Positions 43,911-53,714 of a stretch of DNA of 64,000 nucleotides are shown here, one piece after another. Under the pieces are notes generated by a model. It did not search any database. It was not told the origin of the DNA and saw only the letters and a list, made by a program, of their open reading frames with translations. Where the stretch lies: positions 1 to 64,000 of the forward strand of contig JANQOK010000013.1 of NCBI GenBank assembly GCA_028289645.1, read 5' to 3'. Made by a program: the position numbers and the translations under genes. The stretch is from Anderseniella sp. Lineage in GTDB: Bacteria > Pseudomonadota > Alphaproteobacteria > Rhizobiales > Aestuariivirgaceae. Within the stretch, counting starts at the first letter, position 1; each line of letters opens with the position of its first letter.

Positions 43911-45014
43911 ATGTTTTCCATTTTCCCGTCTGCGCGTCTGCGCCCATCGCCGTTCTTCGATGCCACCGTGGCTGAAGGCGTGACCAGTTTTACCACCTAC
44001 AACCATATGTTGATGCCGACAGGCTACGGCCAACCGGAAGAAGAGTACTGGCGTATCATCAACGGAGTTTCCATGTGGGATGTGTCGGTTGAACGCCAGG
44101 TGCAACTGCGGGGTCCGGATGCCGGCAGGCTGGCGCAGATCTTGTGCCCGCGGGATTTGACCAAATGTGTGGTGGGGCAGGGCAAATATGTGGCCGTGTG
44201 CAATCACGCCGGCACGGTGATCAATGACCCGATATTGCTCAAGCTGGATGAAGACCGCTTCTGGCTGTCCATTGCCGACAGCAATATCTGGTTCTGGGCG
44301 GGTGCCATTGCGGCTGAGCGCGGGCTTGATGTTGAGGTCAGCGAGCCGGATGTGTCGCCGCTGGCCGTGCAGGGGCCAAAAAGCGATGATGTGGTGGCAG
44401 CCATGTTTGGCGACTGGGTGCGCGAGCTCAAATACTTCTGGTTCAGGGAAACCGAGATCGACGGCATTCCGGTTGCGGTCGCCAGGTCAGGCTGGTCTAA
44501 GCAGGGCGGCTTTGAGCTCTACCTCATGGACGGCTCGCAAGGCACCCGGCTGTGGAACATGGTCAAGGAAGCCGGCAAGGCCTGGGACATAGGACCGGGC
44601 AACCCCAATCACTGCGAGCGGGTGGAAAGCGGCCTTTTGTCATTCGGCGGAGACACTGACGAACACACAAACCCGTATGAAATCCGCATGGGCCGGTATG
44701 TTGACCTCGATGTCCCTGATGATGTTGTCGGGATCCAGGCACTGCGCAGGATCAAGGCGGAAGGCCCGAAGCGCCATCAGCTTGGCGTCATTTTGGAGGG
44801 TGACGAACCGGACCAGGTGGCGTTCAACTGGTTCGACATCAAGGCAGGCGGCAAGAAGATCGGCGACATGACTAACATCGCCTGGTCATACCGGTTGAAG
44901 AAGAACATCGGTTTTGCCCTGGTGAGCGTTGATGCCAAGCCCGGCGATGAAGTCACAGTGACCAAGAAGGGCACCGAGATTGCCGCCAGACTGTGTGACC
45001 TGCCATTTCTCTGA
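43911..45014 (+). CDS. GcvT-family aminomethyltransferase, DmdA (DMSP demethylase)-like
   Basis: A 367-residue folate-dependent GcvT-fold protein. The ATG at 43911 (MFSIFPSARLRPSPFFDAT) follows GGGAGG and matches DmdA-type N-termini. From memory, Ruegeria DmdA shares the patterns YNHMLxPT, WDVxxERQV, EPDVSPLAVQGP, VARSGWSKQGGFE and ERVESGLLS. DmdA transfers a methyl group from dimethylsulfoniopropionate to tetrahydrofolate. Several loops differ, so this may be a DmdA relative acting on another methylated compound. No dmdB/C/D genes are nearby. The family is secure, the substrate is not. Confidence 0.72.
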   Translation: MFSIFPSARLRPSPFFDATVAEGVTSFTTYNHMLMPTGYGQPEEEYWRIINGVSMWDVSVERQVQLRGPDAGRLAQILCPRDLTKCVVGQGKYVAVCNHAGTVINDPILLKLDEDRFWLSIADSNIWFWAGAIAAERGLDVEVSEPDVSPLAVQGPKSDDVVAAMFGDWVRELKYFWFRETEIDGIPVAVARSGWSKQGGFELYLMDGSQGTRLWNMVKEAGKAWDIGPGNPNHCERVESGLLSFGGDTDEHTNPYEIRMGRYVDLDVPDDVVGIQALRRIKAEGPKRHQLGVILEGDEPDQVAFNWFDIKAGGKKIGDMTNIAWSYRLKKNIGFALVSVDAKPGDEVTVTKKGTEIAARLCDLPFL

Positions 45015-45096
45015 TGCACCGGCTCAATCCGGCCGGACGCAAACTGCGGTCACTGAGATAGGCGAGGCACAGATCTTCTGACTGGTGTGGTCCGAC

Positions 45097-46272
45097 TCAG
45101 CCTCGCTCACCGGCTTTTTCCGACGCGCGCGCCTTCATGGCCTTCGCCGCCTGAGTGTAGCCGCCATTCGCCCCATCGATGAAATGCACATGCAGCGACT
45201 GGGCCAGGTCAAACAGCAGACAGGTCATCAGTGCTGCCTCTGAGCGCCATGTGCCGTAGCTCAGATCACCGACCTGAAAGCCTTGCTCCAGAAACGCTTC
45301 AATCTCATCTGCCTGTTGTCCGTTCACGTCGATGACCAGCCGCAGGGCACCGTCAAATTTCCGGAAATCGGTGTTGGCTTTAAGTTCCTCGCGATATTTT
45401 GGGGCGTTGTACTCTGCGTACCTGCGATTGTAGCGCTCGGCCAGGCTCTGGAACAGGTAAGTCAACGTCGTCCAGGCGAGCGCACCATACCTGCCATATC
45501 TGCCACGCAATGCTTTGCGCTCCATGGACAGGTTGGCCGATGTGAGGCTTGCCAGCTTGAGGTTGCTGTTCTGCACCGGTGCGCAGTCATTGATCGGCCT
45601 GCCCAGAATACTGGCCAGTTTCCGGTTGATCTGGCTTGCGGTGACCTTGTCGCCGGCAGTCTGCAGGATGATGGTGAGCATGACGCCATTGCGGGCCTGC
45701 AATGGCTGCCAGCGGCACGACAGGCCTTCCAGATCAAGCGATCTGCCAGCGTCTTCCGTTGCCAGGTGCCAACTATGCTGCGTGTCGTCCTTCAGCCATT
45801 TGTCAGCCAGTTCCAGGCCACCTCCTGCAAACATGGCTAGGTGGTTGTCGCCTGAGAGCTGGAATTTTCTGACCTGCACGTCGGTGCCCGCTCCTCGCAA
45901 TTCGCTGACCGGTATGGCGGCTGCCCGCAGGGTCAGGCCGAACAGTGCTTCGCATTGATCCTGCAGGGCGCCCAGCCTGGTGCGTGCAGCTTTTGCAGCG
46001 CCGGGAGGAACGGCAACCACGCCGCCGTCACCGCCAAACATGAACGGCACATCAACGCCGTCACAGCCATTGAGAACCGCCACGATGGAGGCGGCACCCA
46101 CCATGTTGACGGACTTGTACTCGCCACGCTCAATGGCACCTGTGGAGTTGACGACATCCGAGATCAGGATGGTCCAGTCATCCGGCAACGGCGTGAAGTC
46201 AAGCCCGTCGGATATGGTGTCGAAGTCTTCAGATGGTGTGAGGTCACCATAGAATTTCTCGGTGTCGGGCAC
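45097..46272 (-). CDS. DUF3095 family protein, nucleotide-cyclase-like
   Basis: A 391-residue protein; the GTG at 46272 behind AAGGA is the best start, as the longer frame begins with TTG. The N-terminal half looks like a cyclase-type fold: WTILISDVVNSTGAIERGEY is similar to the metal-binding strand of class III cyclases, and MFGGDGGVVAVPPGAAKAAR to the next one. The C-terminal half (LTYLFQSLAERYNRRYAEYN, DVNGQQADEIEAFLEQGFQV) is typical of DUF3095. Activity has not been established for the family, as far as I know. It is divergent from the glycosyltransferase operon at 46400. Confidence 0.8.
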   Translation of the reverse strand: MPDTEKFYGDLTPSEDFDTISDGLDFTPLPDDWTILISDVVNSTGAIERGEYKSVNMVGAASIVAVLNGCDGVDVPFMFGGDGGVVAVPPGAAKAARTRLGALQDQCEALFGLTLRAAAIPVSELRGAGTDVQVRKFQLSGDNHLAMFAGGGLELADKWLKDDTQHSWHLATEDAGRSLDLEGLSCRWQPLQARNGVMLTIILQTAGDKVTASQINRKLASILGRPINDCAPVQNSNLKLASLTSANLSMERKALRGRYGRYGALAWTTLTYLFQSLAERYNRRYAEYNAPKYREELKANTDFRKFDGALRLVIDVNGQQADEIEAFLEQGFQVGDLSYGTWRSEAALMTCLLFDLAQSLHVHFIDGANGGYTQAAKAMKARASEKAGERG

Positions 46273-46357
46273 GTAATGTTCCTTCTCGCGGGAGTCCCGG
46301 TCATGGCGCAAAGCCAGTTTGCACTCTATACAGGCCGGGTCATAGTCTGAATGCAGG

Positions 46358-46379
46358 CCGGGTTCCGACCCTAACCCGG
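46358..46379. other. Inverted repeat between DUF3095 and glycosyltransferase genes
   Basis: CCGGGTT (46358-46364) and AACCCGG (46373-46379) are perfect 7-bp arms with an 8-base spacer, in the divergent gap and 20 bp before the GTG start of the glycosyltransferase. Operator or leader hairpin are both possible. Confidence 0.45.
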
Positions 46380-46399
46380 GACAATGAAACGGTAACAGT

Positions 46400-47485
46400 G
46401 TGCGAGTTGGTTTTTACGCAGCCATGAAGTCGCCAGATGACCCGGTGCCGTCAGGTGACCGGACAATGGCGCGACAACTAATGTCGGCGCTGCAGCTTGC
46501 CGGACATCAGGTTGAACTGGTTTCCAGGCTGAAATGCAGGCTGCGCGAGCCGGGCATGCTGGAACGGGTTGCCGATGACGCCCGGCGTGAAGTTGAGGCA
46601 ATTGCCGCGCGCTGGCAGCGTGACCGGGTGCCGGACCTGATGCTGACCTATCATGTCTACTACAAGTCCCCTGATTTGATTGGATCGCAACTGGCCAGGC
46701 GGTTTGATATACCGTTCGTGACGGTTGAGGCGTCGTATGCGGGCAAGCGGGACCGGGATGAGTGGGCGCCGGCGCAGGCGCTGTCGTCGGCTGCCATCAG
46801 ACAGGCTGACCTGAATATCTGCTTTACCGAGAGGGATGCGGAAGGAGTGGCAAGACTGGCGAGACCTGAGGCGGTGGCCATTTTGCCGCCGTTTGTGGAT
46901 TTTTCCGGATTGGCTGCCAATGCTGGACCGGCAAAGGCAGGTGCGACGGTGAAACTGCTCGCCATTGCCATGATGTTGAAGGGCAACAAGCTGGAAAGTT
47001 TCAGACTGCTTGCCGACGGGCTTCGGCGGTTGGAGGCTCAAAATTGGGGCCTCACGATTGTGGGTGATGGCGCGAAGCGTCAGGATGTTGAGGCCATGTT
47101 CAGCGGTCTCGACAAGGTGCGGTTTGTGGGCCAGGCGGACGCTGCCGGCGTGGCCGGCTATCTGGCAGACAGCGATGTGCTGGTGTGGCCGGGCTACCGC
47201 GAGGCGTTCGGGCTGGCCTATCTCGAGGCCCAAGGAGCCGGGCTTCCGGTGATCGCGATGCGCTCGGGCGGGGTTGAGGCTGTGGTGCTCGACGGCCAGA
47301 CCGGCACACTGGTTGAAGAAGGCAATGCGGCGCAGTTTGCGGCTGCTGTGGATGAATTGATCGAAAACACTTGCCTGCGTGAGCAAATGGGGAAACGGGC
47401 ACAGGAATTTGCACGCAAAGAGCGCGGCATAGAGGCAGCGTCCGCAAGGCTGGGCGAACTGTTGCAGAAGGTCATGAGCACATGA
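46400..47485 (+). CDS. Glycosyltransferase family 4 protein
   Basis: A 361-residue GT-B enzyme with a GTG start. The N-terminal domain begins MRVGFYAAMKSPDDPVPSGD. The C-terminal donor-binding domain has LTIVGDGAKRQDVEAMFSGL, the GREAFGLAYLEAQGAGLP-like region (GYREAFGLAYLEAQGAGLPV) and GGVEAVVLDGQTGTLVEEGN, characteristic of GT4. It overlaps the deacetylase-like gene by four bases. Probably adds sugars to an envelope glycan or glycolipid. Confidence 0.9.
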   Translation: MRVGFYAAMKSPDDPVPSGDRTMARQLMSALQLAGHQVELVSRLKCRLREPGMLERVADDARREVEAIAARWQRDRVPDLMLTYHVYYKSPDLIGSQLARRFDIPFVTVEASYAGKRDRDEWAPAQALSSAAIRQADLNICFTERDAEGVARLARPEAVAILPPFVDFSGLAANAGPAKAGATVKLLAIAMMLKGNKLESFRLLADGLRRLEAQNWGLTIVGDGAKRQDVEAMFSGLDKVRFVGQADAAGVAGYLADSDVLVWPGYREAFGLAYLEAQGAGLPVIAMRSGGVEAVVLDGQTGTLVEEGNAAQFAAAVDELIENTCLREQMGKRAQEFARKERGIEAASARLGELLQKVMST

Positions 47486-48231
47486 GCGCGGGCAAGCTTG
47501 AGGCCGAGCTGTGTAAATGGCGAGCGGCTGGCAGGCGGCCGCTACTGTGGTGGCGGGACGACGATGCCGTTGCTGTGACACCCGAACTGGAGCGGCTGGC
47601 GCAAATCACCGGCAATGCCAATGTTGACGTCCTGCTGGCGGTGATACCGGCACATGTGGACGGAGGACTGGCCGAATACCTGGCACAGCAAGATCATCTG
47701 AAGCCGTGTCTGCATGGCTGGTCGCACGAGAACCATGCACCCGCAGGCGAGAAAAAGTGTGAACTCGGCCACCATCGTGAACTGGATGTGGTGCTGGATG
47801 AGATCGCGGCCGGCCGGCAGCGGCTTTCCGACCTGTTCGGTTCGGGCTTCGTGCCCGTGCTGGTGCCGCCATGGAACCGCATGCGCAAAGACCTGGCAGC
47901 AAGACTGTGCGAAGCCGGGATAAGGGCGTTTTCCACTTTTTCGCACAAGCGCTCGCATCCTGAAATACAGGTCAACACCCATGTGGATGTGATGAACTGG
48001 AAGGCAGCGGGCGGTGCTGCGGGCAAGGCAACGGACCAGGTTCTGGACGAGCTGGCAGCGGCGCTGGGCACCTCACGCGCAAATGGAGGTTACCCGGTGG
48101 GCGTGCTGACCCATCACCTGGTGCATGACGAGGCTGCCTGGTCTTCCTTGTCATGCCTGCTGGCGTATGCCGAACTCGAATGGGTGCCGTTTGAAGAGGC
48201 GCTCGGCCATCAGCCCAGAACCACAAGCTGA
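47482..48231 (+). CDS. Polysaccharide-deacetylase-like protein
   Basis: A 249-residue protein of the NodB-like carbohydrate deacetylase superfamily. LLWWRDDDAVAVTPELERL supplies the catalytic/metal Asp pair, LHGWSHENH the metal His, PVLVPPWNRM the conserved motif after it and GVLTHHLVHDE the late His. It is translationally coupled to the GT4 gene (ATGA). It overlaps the convergent cyclase gene by 22 bp at the 3' end. Likely removes acetyl groups from a sugar precursor in the cytoplasm, as no signal peptide is present. Confidence 0.85.
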   Translation: MSAGKLEAELCKWRAAGRRPLLWWRDDDAVAVTPELERLAQITGNANVDVLLAVIPAHVDGGLAEYLAQQDHLKPCLHGWSHENHAPAGEKKCELGHHRELDVVLDEIAAGRQRLSDLFGSGFVPVLVPPWNRMRKDLAARLCEAGIRAFSTFSHKRSHPEIQVNTHVDVMNWKAAGGAAGKATDQVLDELAAALGTSRANGGYPVGVLTHHLVHDEAAWSSLSCLLAYAELEWVPFEEALGHQPRTTS

Positions 48232-49589
48232 TCTGTACCAGCTATTGTGGACTTGCGCCGGCGGGCCGGCTTTGCTGGCGTATATCCTTGCTCCAGCGCA
48301 ATGTCGTAAGTGTAGCCGTCGGTGAGGGCGCGGCTCCTGGTTGTCTTGTTGTGTTTCTCCAGCTTGGCCGACATGTTGGCGGCTGATCCGATAACCGTGA
48401 ACTCCAGCCTGGAATCGTCACCGATGGTGCCGAACACGATGGGCCCGGCCGCAACCGCCGCATTTACCTTGCCGCCGGCAAATATCTTCAATGTTTCATC
48501 CGACCCCCAGGTTTCGGTCTCGGCGATGATCGCGTCTATGGCGCGCACCGCGTCGGCTGCGTAGGTGTCGCTGGCACGCACAGCTCCAAAGGTTGCCATG
48601 ATCCCGTCGCCCATGAACTTGTCGATGGATCCGCCATGGCCCTGGATGATGCCGACGATACGCTTCTGATAGGCGATTAGCAGGCCCAGCACCTGCTCGG
48701 CGTCCTTACCGGAGGCGTAATTGGTGAAGCCACGCAGGTCCACGTTGAGGATAGCTGCTTCGACCCGTTTGCCCTGGCCCGGTGTGCTTGCCTCCTCGGC
48801 GTTGCGGATATCGGAGGCCACCGCGCTGTCGAAATAGCGGGATAGATCACTGGCCGCCTGCGCGTCGGCTGTTGCCCTGACCAGAAGGTCGTTGGCCCGG
48901 CTCAGGGCCACGGCGATGATACCAGCGACCATGACGATGGTGATGATCTTGTCAAACTCTGCACCCAGCAAAATCTCGTTGCCGGTCAGGTAGTCAACAT
49001 AATCGCGGGTCGTGCTCATGCCATGTGCGGAATAAATCGCATAGGCAACCAGTATCAGCCAGCCAACCGCTGCTGCCAGTCCGGAAAAGATGACGAAGCG
49101 GGCTTCAAACCGCAGGGCGCGCAGCGCGATGAAGATAAACACATAGAGCAGGGTTGGGGCCTTGAGATAAAACGACGGCGGCTGGTCGTACTGGATGTGA
49201 AAACTCCAGATCAGAACCATCAGAATGGCGATGTCGAAGATGATCGAAATGTACACCGCCCAGTTCGGCAGTCCCGTCCGGCGTGCCCAAATCAGTCCGA
49301 TGACATTGAGCCCGAAGTAGATTGCCAGCGCCCAGGAGACAGGAGAAAATGCCGTGCCGAGACTGGTCTTGGGTGCAATCGCGTACAAAATCGCCCAGGT
49401 CGACACGATGACCAATTGAATAATCTTGATCAGCACCTCGCTTGACTGGTCATGACGTTCTATTGAGGCCAGTACCCTGGGCGACAGCGTACGGGCAGTT
49501 TTCGTGCCGGAGACAAGGTCCCCGAATCTGCGCCATGCTGGCGTCATGTCGGGTTTTGTGGTTTTGGTAAGTTGTTGTGGGGATGACAT
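48210..49589 (-). CDS. Membrane class III adenylate/guanylate cyclase
   Basis: A 459-residue protein with six hydrophobic segments (about 55-230) and a C-terminal cyclase domain (about 255-440). The metal-binding motifs are AILNVDLRGFTNYASGKDAE and GSIDKFMGDGIMATFGAV, and ARG/AGPIVFGTIGDDSRLEFTVIGSA completes the active site. It makes cAMP or cGMP. The start follows CTGGAGGAC. It is divergent from the peptide-type ABC importer and lies 14 kb from a cyclic-nucleotide-binding protein, suggesting local second-messenger control. Confidence 0.93.
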   Translation of the reverse strand: MSSPQQLTKTTKPDMTPAWRRFGDLVSGTKTARTLSPRVLASIERHDQSSEVLIKIIQLVIVSTWAILYAIAPKTSLGTAFSPVSWALAIYFGLNVIGLIWARRTGLPNWAVYISIIFDIAILMVLIWSFHIQYDQPPSFYLKAPTLLYVFIFIALRALRFEARFVIFSGLAAAVGWLILVAYAIYSAHGMSTTRDYVDYLTGNEILLGAEFDKIITIVMVAGIIAVALSRANDLLVRATADAQAASDLSRYFDSAVASDIRNAEEASTPGQGKRVEAAILNVDLRGFTNYASGKDAEQVLGLLIAYQKRIVGIIQGHGGSIDKFMGDGIMATFGAVRASDTYAADAVRAIDAIIAETETWGSDETLKIFAGGKVNAAVAAGPIVFGTIGDDSRLEFTVIGSAANMSAKLEKHNKTTRSRALTDGYTYDIALEQGYTPAKPARRRKSTIAGTDQLVVLG

Positions 49590-49800
49590 AAATGTCCTCC
49601 AGACAGGGCCTAGCAGCCGATTGGCATGACGTATGGTAGGTTATGATCTACACGTTTACAGGGACCATCAACAGGGTAGCGGCAGTCAATCCGGTTCACG
49701 ACCGCTCACGGTTGCGCGCCTGCATGACACTTGGCCGTGATTGGACCGGCGACCACAGGGGGTTTTCCACATGACGTTACGTTTGATAAAAACCTGTATC

Positions 49801-49818
49801 CTGACATCGATATGTCAG
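49801..49818. promoter_or_regulatory. Inverted repeat upstream of peptide-type ABC operon
   Basis: CTGACAT-CGAT-ATGTCAG has perfect 7-bp arms and lies 42 bp before the start of the ATPase gene at 49861, in the 271-bp divergent gap shared with the cyclase gene. A regulator site is possible; no owner can be named. Confidence 0.45.
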
Positions 49819-49860
49819 CTATCGTAATGAAATTAACGGCGTTTGGCGTAATCGGGTGTC

Positions 49861-51795
49861 ATGAGTTCCTCTGAAGATCTTCTACGCATTGAAGACCTGC
49901 GGATAAGCTTTCGCGTTCATTCATCGACCATCGAGGCGGTGAAGGGGGCGAGCTTTCGTATCCGTCCAGGCAAGGTGACCGCTCTGGTCGGCGAATCGGG
50001 TTCCGGCAAGTCGGTTATCGGTCAATCGATCATGGGGATTCTTCCCACGGTCGGATCGATTGTCGGCGGGTCCATTACCTTCAACGATCCGGACTCCAAG
50101 TCCGATCCGGTCCAGATAGAGGAACTGCTGCCCAGTGGTCCTGAAATGCGGGAATTGCGTGGCGGCCGAATTGCCATGATCTTTCAGGAACCGATGACGT
50201 CGCTGTCGCCGTTGCACACGGTCGGCAACCAGATCGAGGAGGCGCTGCAGCTTCACCAGCCGGTGGACCGCAACGAGGCACGGGCAAAAACTGAAGAAAT
50301 GCTGGGTCTGGTCGGGTTTCCCAATCCGTCGCGCGCCTATGACATGTATTCGTTCGAACTGTCCGGCGGCTTGCGCCAGCGCGCGATGATCGCCATGGCA
50401 CTGATCTGCCGGCCCGCGCTGCTGATCGCAGACGAACCCACAACCGCACTTGATGTAACGATACAGGCGCAAATCCTGCAGTTGCTGAAAGACCTGCAGG
50501 AACGCTTCAACATGGCGATCCTGCTTATTACCCATGATCTGGGCGTTGTTGCCAATATGGCTGACGAGGTGGTGGTGATCTATCACGGCCAGATCGTCGA
50601 GGCCGGGCAGGTGTCGCATATCTTTCGCTCGCCGCAGCATCCCTATCTGAAGGCATTGCTGGACGCGGTCCCGCATTTCGACATGAAGCAGGGCGAACGG
50701 CTGGTGTCGCTGCGTGATGTCAAGGTGGATGCCGCGACACTGCTGCGCGGACCCGCTGCTGAGAAAATCGAACTGAAGCCGGACTCCAAGCCATCCGCAG
50801 ACGCAGCGGCGGGCGCGCCGCTGTTGTCCATTCGGGACCTGCAGAAACACTTCCTGACCAAGAAGTCTGGTTGGTTCGCCAGCAAGGAGGAGAGCGTCAT
50901 CAAGGCGGTCGACGGTGTCAGTCTCGAAATCAGACGCGGCGAGTGCCTTGGTCTGGTGGGTGAGAGTGGCTGCGGCAAGACAACTGTGTCCAAGCTGATC
51001 ATGCGTGCTGTTACGCCTGACGCCGGCGAGATCATCTATTCTGACCGCGGCCATGATCCGATCGACATGGCCCGCGCCAATGCGGCTGAACTCAACACCC
51101 TGCGCACGCGCATTCAGATGGTGTTCCAGGACCCTTTTTCATCGCTCAATCCGCGGATGACCGTGTCCAACATACTGACCGAGCCGATGGAGATTCACAA
51201 CATCGGCACGGCGGAGAGCCGCCGGCAGCATGCCGCCGGACTGATGCAGGCGGTGGGGCTTGATCCGCGTTTTCTCAACCGGTATCCGCACAGCTTTTCC
51301 GGCGGCCAGCGGCAGCGCATCGGCATCGCACGGGCACTGGCCCTGAACCCGGGCCTGCTGATCTGCGATGAGCCGGTGTCAGCACTGGATGTTTCGGTGC
51401 AGGCCCAGGTGCTCAACCTGCTCAAGGACCTGCAAAACCAGCTCGATCTCACCTACCTGTTCGTATCCCACAACCTGGCGGTTATCGACTACATGGCTGA
51501 CCGGATTGCGGTCATGTGCCAGGGCCGCATTGTCGAGATGGCCAGCCGCGAAAAGATTTTCCGCAACCCGGTGCATCCCTACACGCGGTCCCTGCTGGCG
51601 GCAGTGCCGTTTCCGGATCTCGACCGGCCGCTGGACTACGATACCCTGTCTTTGTCCGGTGCATCCGACGATACATTGTGGCCGCAGGCCTTCAAGCGTG
51701 AGACCGGCAATGGAGAAATGGCTTCAATCGATGTTGGCGACGGGCACATGGTGCTCGCCAACGCAAAGGCCAGCATGAAGGAGCTGCGTGCGTGA
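49861..51795 (+). CDS. Dual ABC ATPase of peptide/opine/nickel importer (YejF-like)
   Basis: A 644-residue tandem ATPase. Half 1: Walker [13 protein letters not shown], signature [10 protein letters not shown], Walker [13 protein letters not shown]. Half 2: Walker [13 protein letters not shown], signature [20 protein letters not shown], Walker [13 protein letters not shown]. Each half has the C-terminal oligopeptide-type tail ([26 protein letters not shown]). All catalytic residues are intact, unlike the ABC protein at 61012. It is the first gene of a four-gene importer, overlapping the binding-protein start. Confidence 0.95.
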   Translation: MSSSEDLLRIEDLRISFRVHSSTIEAVKGASFRIRPGKVTALVGESGSGKSVIGQSIMGILPTVGSIVGGSITFNDPDSKSDPVQIEELLPSGPEMRELRGGRIAMIFQEPMTSLSPLHTVGNQIEEALQLHQPVDRNEARAKTEEMLGLVGFPNPSRAYDMYSFELSGGLRQRAMIAMALICRPALLIADEPTTALDVTIQAQILQLLKDLQERFNMAILLITHDLGVVANMADEVVVIYHGQIVEAGQVSHIFRSPQHPYLKALLDAVPHFDMKQGERLVSLRDVKVDAATLLRGPAAEKIELKPDSKPSADAAAGAPLLSIRDLQKHFLTKKSGWFASKEESVIKAVDGVSLEIRRGECLGLVGESGCGKTTVSKLIMRAVTPDAGEIIYSDRGHDPIDMARANAAELNTLRTRIQMVFQDPFSSLNPRMTVSNILTEPMEIHNIGTAESRRQHAAGLMQAVGLDPRFLNRYPHSFSGGQRQRIGIARALALNPGLLICDEPVSALDVSVQAQVLNLLKDLQNQLDLTYLFVSHNLAVIDYMADRIAVMCQGRIVEMASREKIFRNPVHPYTRSLLAAVPFPDLDRPLDYDTLSLSGASDDTLWPQAFKRETGNGEMASIDVGDGHMVLANAKASMKELRA

Positions 51796-53711
51796 TGAAT
51801 TGCCTACGCCTTGCAGTGCTGGGGTTCTTGGTGCTTGCCGGAATGCACGCCAGCGCATTTGCCTTGACATTGCAGGAAACACCATACCTGGAGGCGATGG
51901 TAAAGGCCGGTGAAATTGATCCGGTTGCCAAGCGGTTGCCGGCACAACCACGGATTATCGATCTGGAGAAGCTGGGGCGTGAACCGGGCCGTCACGGTGG
52001 CAAATTACGCATGCTGATGGGGCGCAAGAAAGACGTGCGGATGATGGTCTATTACGGCTATTCGCGTCTTGTCGGTTACGACCTCAACTACAAGCTGCAG
52101 CCGGATATCCTGGCCAGCTACGACGTCGAGGACGGCCGGATTTTCACATTGCATCTCAGGCCGGGACACCGCTGGTCCGACGGTGCGCCGCTGACCACGG
52201 AAGACTTCCGGTTTGCCTATGAAGACGTGATGCTGAACAAGAAGCTGCGGCGCGGCGGTCTGCCCAACTCCATGCTGGTCAACGGCAAGGGCCCCAAGTT
52301 TACGGTCATCGACGATGTGACCGTGCGCTATGAGTGGGATGACCCAAATCCCAATTTCCTGCCGGCCCTGGCAGCACCTTTGCCCCTCTACCTCACCTAT
52401 CCGTCACATTACATGAAGCAGTTCCATGCCAGCTACATCGGCAAGGACGAAGCCGATGCTCTGGCCAAAAAGCGCAAGTACAAGCACTGGCGAGCCATGT
52501 TCATTCGGCTGGGTAGGCAGAACAGGCCGGAAAACCCTAAATTGCCGACACTGGAGCCATGGTACAACACCATTGCGCCGCCATCGGAACAGTTCGTCTT
52601 CAAACGCAATCCGTATTTTCACAGGGTCGATGCCCAGGGCCGCCAGCTTCCCTACATCGATACGGTGGAAATGAACATCTCGTCGACCAACCTGATACCG
52701 GCCAAGACCGGGGCGGGTGAGAGCGATCTGCAGGGCCGGTATGTCAGCTTTGAGGACTACACCTTCCTCAAGCAGGGTGAAAAACGCCAGGATTACAATG
52801 TGCTGCTGTGGAAATCGGCAGTGGGATCCAAGGTTGCCATCAGGCCCAACCTGAACTTCAAGGATGACGGCTGGAGGGCCGTGATGCAGGATGCACGCTT
52901 CCGGCAGGCGCTGTCGCTGGGCGTCAACCGGCACGAAATCAATATGGTTACATTCTTCGGGCTGGGCAAAGAGGTCGCCGATTCACCTCTGGAGCGCAGT
53001 TCCCTGTACCGCCCCGAATACGCCAGAGCCTGGGCGGATCACGATCCGGTGCTGGCCAACCGGCTGCTGGACCAGGTCGGCATGAACAGACGCGATGAAG
53101 ACGGCGTGCGGCTGCTGCCGGACGGCCAGCGCGCGGAACTGATCATTGAAACCGCGGGCGAAAGCACGGTTGAAACCGATGTGCTGCAGCTCATCACAGA
53201 CCATTGGCAGGAACTGGGCCTGAAGGTCTTCACCCGCGCAACCCAAAGAGACATCTTCAGGTCCCGGCTGAAAGCGGGCACGACCATGATGAGCGTCTGG
53301 TCCGGGCTGGACAACGCGATTCCACAGCCGTCCATGCCGCCGCAGGAACTTGCGCCCAGCAACGATGCCCAGACCCAGTGGCCGCAATGGGGCCTGTACG
53401 GCATGACCGGAGGCAAATCGGGAACCGAGCCGGATTTGCCGTCCGCCAAGCGCCTGCTGTCCCTGTTGCGGGAATGGCAGCTGTCGCGGGATGATGAGAC
53501 CCGCGAGCGTATCTGGAACGACATGCTGAAGATCTACACCGATGAGGTGTTTTCCATCGGCACCGTCAACTCGACACTGCAGCCGATTGTCGTCAACAAG
53601 AAGCTGCGCAATGTGCCGAGGGAGGAAGTCTACAGCTTTCAGCCAGGCAGCTATTTCGGCGTGTTCATGGTGGACACTTTCTGGTTCGAAAACGCATCCG
53701 GGGGCAATTAG
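51795..53711 (+). CDS. ABC substrate-binding protein, family 5 (oligopeptide-type)
   Basis: A 638-residue periplasmic protein with a 23-residue signal peptide (cleavage after ASAFA). It carries SBP family 5 landmarks such as LQPDILASYDVEDGRIFTLH and WSDGAPLTTEDFRFAYEDVM, and the ending TVNSTLQPIVVNKKLRNVP. It is longer than DppA/OppA and resembles the YejA-like group, which binds larger peptides or peptide-derived compounds. Encoded within a glycan gene neighbourhood, it might bind muropeptides or glycosylated compounds (inference). A GTG at 51792 is an alternative start. Confidence 0.9.
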   Translation: MNCLRLAVLGFLVLAGMHASAFALTLQETPYLEAMVKAGEIDPVAKRLPAQPRIIDLEKLGREPGRHGGKLRMLMGRKKDVRMMVYYGYSRLVGYDLNYKLQPDILASYDVEDGRIFTLHLRPGHRWSDGAPLTTEDFRFAYEDVMLNKKLRRGGLPNSMLVNGKGPKFTVIDDVTVRYEWDDPNPNFLPALAAPLPLYLTYPSHYMKQFHASYIGKDEADALAKKRKYKHWRAMFIRLGRQNRPENPKLPTLEPWYNTIAPPSEQFVFKRNPYFHRVDAQGRQLPYIDTVEMNISSTNLIPAKTGAGESDLQGRYVSFEDYTFLKQGEKRQDYNVLLWKSAVGSKVAIRPNLNFKDDGWRAVMQDARFRQALSLGVNRHEINMVTFFGLGKEVADSPLERSSLYRPEYARAWADHDPVLANRLLDQVGMNRRDEDGVRLLPDGQRAELIIETAGESTVETDVLQLITDHWQELGLKVFTRATQRDIFRSRLKAGTTMMSVWSGLDNAIPQPSMPPQELAPSNDAQTQWPQWGLYGMTGGKSGTEPDLPSAKRLLSLLREWQLSRDDETRERIWNDMLKIYTDEVFSIGTVNSTLQPIVVNKKLRNVPREEVYSFQPGSYFGVFMVDTFWFENASGGN

Positions 53712-53714
53712 GCC

